Below, one piece after another: positions 46,176 through 56,429 of a stretch of 64,000 nucleotides of DNA (the first letter of the stretch is position 1; every line of letters starts with the position of its first letter). The translations under genes and the position numbers were made by a program. Below the pieces are notes generated by a model that was not told the DNA's origin, did not search any database, and was given only the letters and a program-made list of their open reading frames with translations. The stretch comes from Stenocarpella maydis (taxonomy: Eukaryota; Ascomycota; Sordariomycetes; Diaporthales; Diaporthaceae): NCBI GenBank assembly GCA_002270565.1, contig NQMI01000003.1, positions 365,331 to 429,330 of the forward strand, written 5' to 3'.

Positions 46176-47894
46176 GATTAACGGTACTAGTAGTTACTTC
46201 AACGGGTAAACTATTAAATGCCTTACTCTAGCTTCTTTTATGGTCACACCACATCACGAAGTAGCCCAGCCCGCTGAATGCACTCCATAATGAAATATGA
46301 GATTGGCACTTGCACAGTAGAGTGAGACACCTTCTGATCTCACACACCCACAGTAAGCCTGGAGATATAATTAGGCTCAAGTGCTCACTGATAGTCGAAC
46401 GCCTTTAGATTTTCGATCCTCGCCCAACTATTGCAAAGTGTCAGTTCTCTGTATTCCGTGGAAAGACCGTCTGAGATGTACTGGCGATACTCGCACCGAC
46501 CATACAATAGGATAGTCGAAATCGTTTCAAGGTTTTCGAGTCATTATCATACCTGGCGACCACCATCGTGAGGCCCCCTCTCCAGGCGGGATTGACAGGA
46601 CCATGGTGGCCCCGCCCGACGGACCATCTGCACAAGGAGGTCACAGTACCCATACCTATGTACATAGGTAGTATGGATCTTCCCACATGGAACGTTCTAC
46701 TGTGCTTCCCCGATATCCGAGTGCTTCTGAGAAATGAGGGCGTCAGTTTTCTCACTTTGTTGGCCGTTGTACTCGAATTGTGGTGCATGTCAATACCTCC
46801 GTCGTTTATTTATCACGTCAGAACTTACACCAGAACTGCATGCAACCATGCACGTCGAACCTACCTAGGCAGCTAGGTACTTGAGTGCCATTGGACTCCA
46901 TTACGGATAACCCCACCACCGGTGTTCGACTTTGACGTACGCACTCCTCGTCAAGGCGAGCAGATATTTCGGAACTCTGGGGAATCCCGGGGCCGCGGGA
47001 AAACCGGGTCGTTGGTTCGGAGGTTTTCCCCTCCTAGACCAAGTGTCGCCGCCTTTGAACCGAAACAATTTCCATGGATAACACAGCGACTCGCTTTGGT
47101 AGGCCCCCTGGCCCCAAGCCATATGTACCTGACCCGCAGCGCAATGTGATGAGGTGCCATCCAAGCACGTGGCGACGCTCCAATGACGTTTCAAGGGGAC
47201 GCTGGGAAGAAATAGCTGGGTGGATCTGTGGCATGGAGCCGGGTTCCCGTCTGGTGCAACATTTTAGTGTACTCTCCTCAGCCCGGCCGGACGAGCTCTA
47301 TTTTACGCACCAATGTGTGAGAGGAGTGTGTGAGATGGATCTTGATGACAAGCATTAAAGATCCTTAGCGGCATTCGAGGACGCCACTGCAGGGAAGGGG
47401 GCTGGCTGCAGGGCTCAGGCTTGGCCCCCAATAAGGCGTGTGCGTGCACACCACTGCGAGGCCCGGCCAGACGCTGGCTCGACGAAACCGGAAACAGCTC
47501 CGCGGTGTGCGGCCGGTCTGTCAGGGCAACGAACTCGCAATCAGCTTGTTACCCAACTCAACTGCTTGGCTGGCGGAGCCCTGGCTCCGAGTCATATCTC
47601 GCAAGGTGTTTTGTTCCGAGGCTGACGCCTCTGGACTGAGCCGATGGTGCTCGTGGGTCCTAGTTATGGCAGCGGGCGCACTGAAGCAAGACACAGAACT
47701 TTGATGAAATAAACCCCCGGGGGCGCAGGCGGTTGTCACTTCCTGCAGGCGGCTCCTGGTATGTCATCCCCAGGTCCCCTGTCCCGTATATAGTCCAGAA
47801 GCCCCCAATCGTCTTCATTTCCTATGCAGCCCAGCCCAGCTCGATGTCCGTCCTCTAGCAGGCTGCAATATTTGGCACCCGTCTGTTGATCACA
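46176..47894. other. Intergenic region
   Basis: No supported gene. ACCTACCTAGGCAGCTAGGTAC lies near 46860-46880. A 94-aa plus frame at 47074-47358 has no recognisable domain. The last few hundred bases are the promoter of the rhodopsin-like gene. Confidence 0.45.
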
Positions 47895-49407
47895 ATGATT
47901 ACAGCGCGTGGCAGCTTCAAGAACGACATTGTCTTGGTCGACCCCACGAACCAGGTCCATGCAGGGCTATGGAGCCTCTTCGCAACGACCACCGTCTTCT
48001 TGGCCGCCCGCCTGTGGTGCAAGATAACACGGCGGCACGGCCTCTGGTGGGATGACTACATCCTTGTCTTCTCCTGGGTATGCTTTAGCCAGGGCCATTC
48101 ATTCAGAAAAGTCGACTCGAGCTAATACTCGTCACAGATCGTGGTCTTGTTCAACGACATCCTGATCAGCGTCGAGTTCGCCACCGGATATGTCACCAAG
48201 GGGGAGTGGGACGACCGCATGCACATACTTATAAACGTCTCATCTTGCGGAACCCTCATCGGCCAGGCGGTATCCAAGACGGCATTTGCGGTATCACTGC
48301 TCCGGATGACAGAACGATGGCAGCAATACGTCCTGTGGTTTATTATCGTCACGATGAATGGATACATGTTCACCAAGGTTCTCTTCCAATGGGCCAGGCA
48401 ATGCGACGACACCGACTACGACGTGTGGTACCGACCGAATTATTGCGTCGACTCCAAGTTCCTTGATCGTTTTAAGGAAGGTGGAAATAGTGCGCTTCTT
48501 GGTTGGAATACACCAGAGGATGTTTACTGACGGGTTTCCAGTCTATAACATCTTGATGGACTTTGTATTGGCATTGTTCCCATGGTCTATCACGATGAAG
48601 CTGCGCATGCGCAAGTACGAGAAGATTGGTCTCGCCTTGACCATGAGCCTGGGGATTCTGTAAGTCTCTCGACCAGAAGATACCAATACTTGTAACCGTA
48701 ACTCGGATATTGATTGATTTAGCGTTGCCATCATGTCTGCAGTCAGGACATGGTGGGTAGGACGGGATGTCTATGGATACAAAGACGAGCTGTATTTTTG
48801 TATGTTTCTTCCCAATATATCCTTTGAGTGACTATCTTGATTTGCTAATACTGTGTTTATCTCAGGGAGGCGAGTTATTTCCATGATATGGTAAGCCTAT
48901 ACCCTAGCAACCGGAAACATTCTTCCGACGATTTAAGATGCAGCTCATATCCCGTCAACACCGTCGTGGAGTTGGTCACAGAGACAATCATGTACTAACG
49001 ACATGGATAGGTTCTCGGCTGAAATTACTGGAACCATCATCGTCCAATGCATTCCTGTCTTGCGGCCGTTCCTGCAGGAGGTTCATGCTGCAATCTCCTC
49101 AAGGAGATTTGGGACGCTCGGCAACTCATCAACGAACGTGAAGATGACCGTGTCACAAAACAAATTCGACCCCAGTGCCGGGACATACTCAGTCACGGTA
49201 ACAACAATCTCCGCCGAGAAGGCTGGGCAGAAGAACTCAGATGCCGACACTTTTGGGACTCGGGGCTGCGTCTCGCAAGACTATCAGCGGCGATGCTCAT
49301 CACGAGGTCCGCCGGATGAGTTCGAACTTCCTGTCCAGAATACGAAGCAAGGAGGAGCACTGTATATTCGTGAGGATAAATGGTATCAAGCGCGGAGTCA
49401 CCATTAA
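47895..49407 (+). CDS. Rhodopsin-like/PTH11-type integral membrane protein
   Basis: Six exons: 47895-48077, 48138-48480, 48542-48659, 48723-48799, 48866-48890 and 49011-49407; 380 aa, phases consistent. The fifth exon is only 25 nt (RRVISMI). One donor, at 48481 (GTGGAA), is weak. Seven hydrophobic helices are separated by family motifs: ARLWCKITRRHGLWWDDYIL at TM2, LIGQAVSKTAFAVSLLRM, a conserved loop with CDDTDYDVWYRPNYCVDS, VYNILMDFVLALFPWSI, and EITGTIIVQCIPVLRPF. A cytoplasmic tail of about 100 residues follows. Family knowledge: these fungal rhodopsin-domain/PTH11-related proteins are large receptor-like or orphan membrane-protein families, expanded in plant-associated Pezizomycotina. 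The ligand is unknown. The CFEM domain found in some PTH11 proteins is absent. Confidence 0.82.
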
Positions 49408-49673
49408 AAGAATCAGTGCATGCCCAGTGCTAGGACACGGGAGTCACTCATAGATTGGTCCCGCCGATGTATACTCGTAAAAAACTTAGTTTGTATTGGC
49501 AGTCTTATGGTAGATTACTGACCAATTCGTGGCGCCACTGAGGAGATGTAGAGGTTTGGAATCCGTTCCAAGTCTGTCGGTCCGTCATGCCCACCACGGG
49601 TTTGCAATACCGGGACTTCAGGACACAGAGCTGTTATATGAAAGTCGAGAGGAGTGAATTTGGTTTCTAATTA

Positions 49674-51343
49674 CTAAGCCCATTTGCCTAGTATGCCCAT
49701 CAGGACCATTCCAGCACAAAGCGAGAACCCAGCCCCAAGTGTCTTCAAGAGACCACTGGACAGCAGCTCACCACCTTCGATGACCCAGTCCCTGGCCCAC
49801 ATGTCTACCACCCCAACCCAGATGAGGATCCCCGCAGACAGCGCATCGAGCGTCCCGAAAGTGATGACCGTGCTGGGGTTGTTCCCATTAAACGTGTTCA
49901 GCAGGCCTATACCGATCGCCATCCCGATGGGGGTTATCAGAGCAAAGGCGATGGCCATGGCAAGTTTCCAAGGGAAGATGGACCCCGGAAGCAGAGAGAT
50001 TCGGGCACCAAGGGCAAGACCCTCAAAGAACTGGTGGAAGACTATTACTATAAGAAGCGTCTGGTAAAACGAGTCCCCAGCCACGACGAGGGTGAGGCCT
50101 ATCAGAATGCTGTGGAAGAGTATACCGGCCTCCATGACCAGTACGGACAGATGGCTGTTTGGCCCAACATGGTGGTGGTCGAGCGATTCGAATGCTTTTC
50201 GGCTCGATTCAGGGGGCGGGCTGCCCGAGTCGGCCTTTGCTTGCTCTCCGAGTGTTTGTGCCGGGGGCGTCCTGGGGTTCCGGGCCGCATGCGCGGCGAC
50301 GACACGGAGGCCGACGTACTCGACCAGGAATGAAAGGAGGATTCCCGCCATCACGATAGCGCTTGTGGTTGCCTCGTATGACAGTTCTCCGATGCAATTG
50401 TTGGTAAACATCAGGTTTGCGTGGGTGTAAAGCTGCAGGCAATGAGCACTTGAGCTGGACGGATGAGTATTCTGGGGTGCCCTGGCTGGCGTAGACCCAC
50501 GTGAATGAAAGCCGTAGAGATGATGATACCGGTTCCGAATTGCTTGACGGCCATCAATATGTTCGCACCGATGCTGCCAACCACCAACTTGTGCAGGAGC
50601 AGCGGCGCGAGGACGCCGATGGCGCTTGTGACGAGGACTATGAAGAGCGAGCCGACTCGCAGTCCAACGTTGTACTCGCGCTCGCGGAGGCCACATGAGA
50701 CCGCATCACTCCCCCCTCCGACACAATGCCTATGACCTTTGTGAGCAGCAAACGGATAAGAAGCAGACGTCGAGGCAGGACATACTCGACACCAGCATGG
50801 AAATGACAGTTCTGAACCCCCGATCCTCCCTGCGCGTCTCCATGTGAGCCATTAGCCTCGCCTTCGGCATGAACCGCGACGTCGTTGCCGGCTGGGTCCA
50901 TGCAGAACCTGAGCAGTCATCGTCAGCAACATGGCAAGGAGAATGCGGTCGGGAAGCCTGCCATACGTCTCAGCATCGTGCGCATGGCAGCCCGTGTACG
51001 CCGGAGGGACCTCTCCTGTCGGGGTGGCACCGACGCGCACCTCCTCTCCTGCCCCGTTGATGCAGAACACGGTTGTTTCGTGGCTGTGGCATCCCGTCAC
51101 GGCAGTGGTTTGAGCCTCTGCGGTCGCCGATGCGCTGACGCTCCCCGGGAGGCTCGCAGATCCGGTGACGACGTGAGTCGCACGCGCAGTCTCTGCGCCG
51201 TCCGCCCCGTAGCAGTACTCGACTGTCGCGGAGGCTTCCGTGTGGTTGTGGCAGCCTGTGTACGTTGTTCTCTGGGCGCTCACGAGGGGCATTGAGATAG
51301 CCCACAGCAAAGAGATTGTGGATAATGGTCCACGAGACAACAT
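49674..51343 (-). CDS. ZIP-family plasma-membrane zinc transporter with Cys/His-rich ectodomain (ZrfC/Zrt1-like)
   Basis: Four exons: 51343-50967, 50908-50786, 50729-50501 and 50432-49674; introns 56-68 bp, phases consistent; 495 aa. An N-terminal signal sequence (ISLLWAISMPLVSA) leads into a roughly 150-residue extracellular region. It has four Cys-His-x-His modules: GCHNH, GCHSH, GCHAH and NCHFH, each followed by a further Cys. Then comes the ZIP core: TM1 EYNVGLRVGSLFIVLVTSAI, a His-rich loop (LDHHHVGPNSH), TM4 motif HSILIGL and TM5 motif HQFFEGLALG, which form the binuclear metal site. Family knowledge: Zrt1/ZrfC-type ZIPs import Zn2+ under zinc limitation, and long N-terminal metal-binding regions mark the type that works in alkaline or host conditions. 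The divergent neighbour is an Asp f 2/Pra1-type zincophore, as in Aspergillus and Candida. The first intron was placed to keep the Cys motif (TFCMDPAG) in frame. Confidence 0.93.
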
Positions 51344-52286
51344 TTTGGCGGTGGCGGATGAGTTGCAACTGCACCCATGGGCTCCGTTGCAAACGTTGAC
51401 ATCCGATGGCATGGCCCTATAAAACAAACACCGGATTGCCTCGCCCGTGCTCTCCTGCTTTCCTCGCCCAGTTTGCCCAGCCCTGCTGAAAGCATATATG
51501 AGAACCTTGATGGACAGGCGGTGGGATGATCATTCGCCAGTTCTATGTTGCGCCGCGTCGCCAAGTAGTTAAACGATGGGCGGTTGTCTCTTGGCAGCAG
51601 AGCTGGACACCAACGCTGAATGTCAACCGCAGCGTATTGGCTTGCTCAAATGCGGGAATGGAGGCAATATTCTCCCACGTACCTGGGTATTTAGGCTGTC
51701 TGAAAGTGGGGGCTGGTTCTTTTCTGTCCCGGCGTCTTCTCCCAGCGACGGCTCGGCCGCCCTTGCCCGTGTCTCCCTCTTGTAGCGTCATCATCAGCGC
51801 AGCCTTGGGAGCCGTTCAGTTTCTTCGAAGGAACGTGCATGCTTCTTCCTGCCCAACTCCGTCATCGGGTGATATTCCCGGTGGGTACTACGTGGGGTCG
51901 TGAGTCCGCTGCCCAGGAAGTAGTGACGCTCTCGTGCCAACATCGCCGTGTGGCGCATGTTGAAAGGCGTGGTTTTCCCGAAAACTCCCCTCTTCGGTCT
52001 CCTCATCAGGATGTTCTAGAAAATCTCTTTACCTTCGGCAGAGCCATCAAGGTTCTCGCCAAGGTCGTAGGATGGAATGTCTCTCGTTTTTGACAAGGTC
52101 ACGATCTTGGGAGCCTTGGAAGACGTCGGCGTAAAGAGATCCCCTCACGGTGAGCTGAAGATGCACCCCGATGTGCAGAATGCAGTCTTGTATAAAAGCT
52201 CATCCGGTCCTTTGTTGATACGAAGAGGGGAGGTCCGGTAACCAACCTCAGTCCATCTCCCAAGGCCTGGCCACATAGATACCGAT
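51344..52286. promoter_or_regulatory. Shared divergent promoter of the zinc transporter and zincophore genes
   Basis: 943 bp between opposite starts. Clustered AAGGT half-sites lie at 52049-52053, 52061-52065 and 52095-52099, with ACCTT at 52031-52035. ACCTTNAAGGT is the yeast Zap1 element, but the halves here have wider spacing, so binding by a Zap1/ZafA-like activator is only a hypothesis. In known fungi such pairs are co-induced by zinc starvation, often under alkaline conditions. Confidence 0.55.
52191..52198 (+). promoter_or_regulatory. TATA box of the zincophore gene
   Basis: TATAAAAG 96 bp upstream of the ATG at 52287, in good position for a strong inducible promoter. Confidence 0.6.
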
Positions 52287-53319
52287 ATGTTTTATCCCTT
52301 GGTCCTCGTCCTGTCCGCTCTGACCACAGCGTCAGCAGCTCCAACATCTCTTGTCGAAGAGAGACAGGCTGCCTTCGAGGTCACGGAGCAGCAGCCATGG
52401 AATTCTGGAGCTGTGACCGAGTTCCGCATCCACCCGAGCTGCAATGCCTCACAGGCATACCAGCTCCGCCAAGGTCTCAGTGATGCGATGCGGCTCGCCC
52501 AGCATGCCAAAGATCACGTAAACCGCTGGGGACGCAGCAGCGAGTTCTACCGCAAGTACTTCGGAAATGCTCCTACACCCGAGGTCATTGGTGCTTTTGA
52601 CAGCATCGTAAACGGCAACAAAGCGAACGCCCTCTTTCGTTGCGACGACCCGGATGGGAACTGTCAAAACATGCCCAGTGAGTAGGGGTGGCAGGTCCTC
52701 ATAGATTTATGCTCGTACGACTGACGGCTTGGTACAGCGTGGGCTGGTCACTATCGTGGCGACAACGCAACCGAGGAGACAGTAATCTGCCCTACCTCTT
52801 TCTTTGAACGGCGGCCACTCTCCACACTCTGCGCACGAGGCTACAACGTACGGGAGCACTCTCGCCTGCTTTACTGGGGATCTGACCTGCTGCACCGTCT
52901 CTTCCACGTACCGGCGTTCGGCCAGGAGTACATCGACCACTACTCCGAAGGATACGAGGGCATTATCGAGTCTGCTGCCAACAACAGCCCAAACAGCACG
53001 CATGACTCAGATGGACTGCAGTACTTTGCCCTGGATGTGTATGCGTACGATATCATCCTCCCTGGTGAGGGCTGTCCTGGCCCAAGCGGCCCGTCAAAAA
53101 CGGAGACGAGTTCGGCAGCGGCAGCCTCATCGACAGAGGCCTCATCGTCCACCGCCAGTACTACTAGTACTGCAACAGCAACCAGTGCGGGATCAGCTGC
53201 GTCGGAAACTGCGCTGCCGGATGTGAGTGGTTCCAGTGCAATCCGATGACTACCGAGTTAGCTCTGACCTTTTCCAGAACTGCCACACGCACCCGGACGG
53301 CTCTGTCCACTGCACTTGA
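52287..53319 (+). CDS. Secreted zincophore, Asp f 2/Pra1 family
   Basis: Three exons: 52287-52677, 52738-53222 and 53278-53319; 305 aa. Signal peptide MFYPLVLVLSALTTASA. The mature domain resembles deuterolysin-type metalloproteases but has the family HRxxH signature (DLLHRLFHVPAF), with WNSGAVTEFRIHPSCNAS, NALFRCDDPDGNCQN, WAGHYRGDNATEETVICP and DSDGLQYFALDVYAYD all typical of Asp f 2/Pra1. A Ser/Thr/Ala-rich linker (about residues 235-290) leads to a Cys/His tail, NCHTHPDGSVHCT, encoded by a 42-bp last exon. Family knowledge: Pra1/Asp f 2 proteins are secreted, bind Zn2+ and return it to a partner ZIP transporter. They are also surface antigens/allergens. Glutamate of HExxH is absent, so peptidase activity is unlikely. 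It sits head-to-head with the ZIP gene, which supports the role. Confidence 0.94.
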
Positions 53320-53536
53320 TGACACGAGCAAAGGCTACGAGACATGACAAGATAGGGGACGCCACTATCCAACAAGGTTCCTCATAAAGTCTTGTCGGTG
53401 CCATTGTTGAATACAAGACACAAGCTTTAATCTGAGTAATAGGAATGATTAATTAGAATTTGCAGCTCACCGCACACCAGAGCTTACCATGCAATGAATG
53501 CTATACCACCTCATGAAAATGCCCCCTCATGATGCC

Positions 53537-54895
53537 TCACTTTCCAAGCCTCCAACGCTCAATCCTCTCGGTGCCGTAACTACTCTCCAACACGCGAAAG
53601 GCGAACTCGTCTATATCTTCCGGCCTGCAGTCTTCAAACAGGCGATGCTTGTGCATCCTAGCGAAGCCTATTCCCTGCTTATGCCCCTCGCAGCATGCCG
53701 CCCAGGCAAACGACGACGACGCCTCAAAGGCACCCTTACGGGGGGTAAAAGGCAGCCTGCCGGGACAGGGTGCCCAAAGGACCTGCAGAGTCAGATATAT
53801 GGTCTGCACGCTGGAGGCGACGAGCCACGTGCGCCGGATCGTCTCGGCGAACAACCACGCGTACCAGGCAATGTCCTCGTGGGAGAATAACGGCGTCGCG
53901 AGTGTCATGAACTCCAATTCGCCGCCCCCCACGCCGATCTGGGCCTGGATGGGCGGGCCCTGATGGCCTGACGGGGTGATGAGTGGAGCGACGAACCTCT
54001 CCGGGCCCTGGGCCGCGCTGCGCTTCGCGGACGAGATGAGTTGTCGCAGCCACGAGTTCAGCGTCGGTATCTGGGTCTCGGCGACGTGTCGGAGGCGGAT
54101 GTCCCCGTCGTACAGGAAGATGATCTGGTATATCGTAAGAGCGTGGACGCGAGCCAGGTGCTGGAATGTATCGAGACCCGCCGCCTCTGCGTCTTCGTCA
54201 CTGCTGGGCCCTGACGGCGGACGTGGCTGATCAGCCAGCAGCTGTTTGAGCCTCTTTTCCAGGACATTCGTGATGATATCCTTGTTGGACTCTTTCACAT
54301 TTTGGTAGGTTGACAATGCCGTGTATGCATCTTGAATGCATCGTGGAATATGATGTCTGTATGTGCGATGATGAATAAAAGGACAGGTTCCGGTTTCGAC
54401 CCACCGCGCCAGCCATTCGTTGATATGGTCGATGTGGCTTTTGAGCACGGCGGTAGAGAACGGAGCAGTGCTATGTGACGCCTGGCTGGCGATATCCCAT
54501 GACTCCCTCTCCAGATACCAGGGCAGTGTAGGCGATGCCGGTTCTGGGTACAGCTCAGCGCCGGTGCTAGAATCCCCGATAAGGGCGTCCAAGTAATCGG
54601 ATGCAATATTATCGACATGCCTCATGTCTCTAGATAGATCAGACAAGAACTGGCACGATGGTTCCTCCGAGACGGATACGGCCTGTTGATGGCGGACTTG
54701 CGGCCCCTCGAAGGGCTCAGAAGTGGCCGACGGATATTCGCAGCGTGCCCCCCTGGCCTGACACCGGCTGCAGGCTGGGATCTGCCGCTCGCATTTCCGC
54801 TTTGCACGGGCACACGCAAAGCAAGCCTTGCTCTCAACGGTCATGTCCATCGGGCTCATTGCAGAGTGTCCACGGCTGACGGGTCGGGCCAACAT
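53537..54895 (-). CDS. Zn2Cys6 fungal transcription factor
   Basis: A single exon of 452 aa. The binuclear zinc cluster uses Cys25, Cys28, Cys35, Cys42, Cys45 and Cys52 (ACFACARAKRKCE... PACSRCQARGARCEY). No heptad-rich coiled coil follows at once. The rest is a helical region without a clear canonical fungal_trans motif (e.g. LPWYLERESW, INEWLARWVETGTCPFIHH, ARVHALTIYQIIFLYDGDIR). It resembles the pathway-specific regulators often found beside metabolic genes. It is convergent with the zincophore gene and divergent from the short-chain dehydrogenase gene (545 bp between starts), so that dehydrogenase is a reasonable target. That is inference. Internal ATGs (for instance at residues 13 and 16) could also serve as starts. 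Confidence 0.9.
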   Translation of the reverse strand: MLARPVSRGHSAMSPMDMTVESKACFACARAKRKCERQIPACSRCQARGARCEYPSATSEPFEGPQVRHQQAVSVSEEPSCQFLSDLSRDMRHVDNIASDYLDALIGDSSTGAELYPEPASPTLPWYLERESWDIASQASHSTAPFSTAVLKSHIDHINEWLARWVETGTCPFIHHRTYRHHIPRCIQDAYTALSTYQNVKESNKDIITNVLEKRLKQLLADQPRPPSGPSSDEDAEAAGLDTFQHLARVHALTIYQIIFLYDGDIRLRHVAETQIPTLNSWLRQLISSAKRSAAQGPERFVAPLITPSGHQGPPIQAQIGVGGGELEFMTLATPLFSHEDIAWYAWLFAETIRRTWLVASSVQTIYLTLQVLWAPCPGRLPFTPRKGAFEASSSFAWAACCEGHKQGIGFARMHKHRLFEDCRPEDIDEFAFRVLESSYGTERIERWRLGK

Positions 54896-55439
54896 CTTGT
54901 GAAAACCTCAGACGTCGCGGATGTCGACCGGCGAGGGACGTTTGTCAGCGGTATTACTGTGTAATACCGCCTGAACAGATGAGTGGCGGATGCAGTGAAA
55001 TAGAGCGGACGCCAAACCATGTTTGGCTTGGTGCCCGCATGCCCTGAAACCATGAACAACAGCCAGGCGGGCGTTGGGCGGACAGCCCGTACTATGAGCA
55101 AGTTGGGTTTGTCAAGAATCCGTCACCAACAGCTGGCATGGGTGAACCAGTGGACCGATTTTCAATGCGGATACCTAGGTGCCTGGGTATGTTCCTGAGA
55201 GGTTATCGCTACGTGACACCGCCTGGGAATGTATCCAGGCAGGATATAAGAAGAACACACCCCCGCCAAGGTCTACAGGTCACGGCCTACAGTCCTTTGG
55301 ATTCAGACCGGATATCGTAAACAAGCTTCCTCAAATCCTACCCAGATACCTAGGTATTTCAACCATCCCCAGACGGACCATCAGTAGTCTCACCTGGAAA
55401 CAGAACAAACTCGACGCTTCAAGTTCTACCACCTCCGCA
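54896..55439. promoter_or_regulatory. Divergent promoter between the Zn2Cys6 regulator and the dehydrogenase
   Basis: Contains ATACCTAGGTGCCTGGGTAT near 55171-55190 and AGATACCTAGGTATTT near 55345-55360, both CCTAGG palindromes, and TATAAG at 55245-55250. The TATA element lies inside an in-frame N-terminal extension of the dehydrogenase frame (from 55179), arguing against that upstream start. Confidence 0.5.
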
Positions 55440-56429
55440 ATGGCTGATACGGGCTCGGCGGACCAGATGGAATTTCTCATCAAAAGAGCCCTCGAGCAGA
55501 ACGCCGGTCTTGCGACAAATTTCACCAAGAGGGTCCATCGTACGTCTTATCCTTCGATCGACCCATCGCGCCCTGAGCTCAGCCAGGCCGGCCGTACTGT
55601 CCTCATCACGGGAGGCGGCACTGGCATCGGCCTCTCCATCGGCAAAGCCTTTGCTCAGGCTGGCGCCAGGCGCGTCATCATCGTCGGCCGGAGAGCAAGC
55701 GTCCTCGCCGATGCTGCAAAGGCGATTGGGGATGTGGCCAAGCAGGCCGGTAAGGAGACCGAGGTTATGCACCAGACACTCGATGTCACAGACAGGGCAG
55801 GGAATGCCGCGCTGTGGTCTGGTCTGAAGGACAAGGGCATCACGGTCGATGTCTTGGTGCTCAACGCGGCAAAGTTCTCGCCCCTGAAGTCGCTCTTCGA
55901 CCTCGGGTCCGACGAGGTTTGGTCCATGTTCGAGGCCAACGTCCACGGCCCGCTGATGCTGTCTGAAGCCTTCGCGAAGCAGGGTGGCGACGGCCCAAAG
56001 GTACTCGTCAACGTCGCCACTCAGGCCATACACATGTTCGACGAGAGTCAGCTCATCATCGCCTCAAAGGCCCCCGCCTACGGGCTGACCAAGAATGCTG
56101 GCGCGCTTTTGGTCCAGCAGATCGCCGCGCAGGCTGACCCCGAGAAGCTGCAGGTCGTCAGCTTCCACCCCGGTGTCATCTACTCCGGGGGGTGGCAAGA
56201 CGCTGGCGTCCCGGACACACTCTTGCCCTTCGATGACGCCTCCCTTTCCGGGTCCGAGGCGGTCTGGCTTGCGTCTCCCGAGGCTCGCTTCTTGCACGGG
56301 CGTTTCGTCTGGGCGTCGTGGGACGTCGACGAGCTGAAGTCTGGCGAGATCAGGAAGACGATTGCTGAGGATGTTGATTTCCTCAAGATTGGTGTTCATG
56401 GTTTGAAGGGTGCGGACCGCAGGGGATAA
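55440..56429 (+). CDS. Short-chain dehydrogenase/reductase (SDR)
   Basis: A single exon of 329 aa. The Rossmann nucleotide-binding motif is TGGGTGIGLSIG at residues 57-68. The NNAG-equivalent is VLNAAK. The catalytic pair Tyr214-x3-Lys218 lies in AYGLTKNAG. The catalytic-Ser region reads VNVATQAIH, so the usual Ser is not evident there. Substrate unknown; NAD(P)H-dependent oxidoreduction of a small molecule is expected of the family. The start at 55440 (MADTGSADQM) is chosen because a TATA-like element lies 190 bp upstream and the longer frame looks non-coding. Divergent from a Zn2Cys6 regulator. Confidence 0.87.
   Translation: MADTGSADQMEFLIKRALEQNAGLATNFTKRVHRTSYPSIDPSRPELSQAGRTVLITGGGTGIGLSIGKAFAQAGARRVIIVGRRASVLADAAKAIGDVAKQAGKETEVMHQTLDVTDRAGNAALWSGLKDKGITVDVLVLNAAKFSPLKSLFDLGSDEVWSMFEANVHGPLMLSEAFAKQGGDGPKVLVNVATQAIHMFDESQLIIASKAPAYGLTKNAGALLVQQIAAQADPEKLQVVSFHPGVIYSGGWQDAGVPDTLLPFDDASLSGSEAVWLASPEARFLHGRFVWASWDVDELKSGEIRKTIAEDVDFLKIGVHGLKGADRRG

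Noticed and set aside
47074..47358. 94-codon plus-strand frame
   Set aside because: Overlaps other frames of similar length on both strands, no motif, no splice support.
55179..55439. N-terminal extension of the SDR to an upstream in-frame start
   Set aside because: Contains a TATA-like element and CCTAGG palindromes and does not look like protein; the SDR fold is complete without it.
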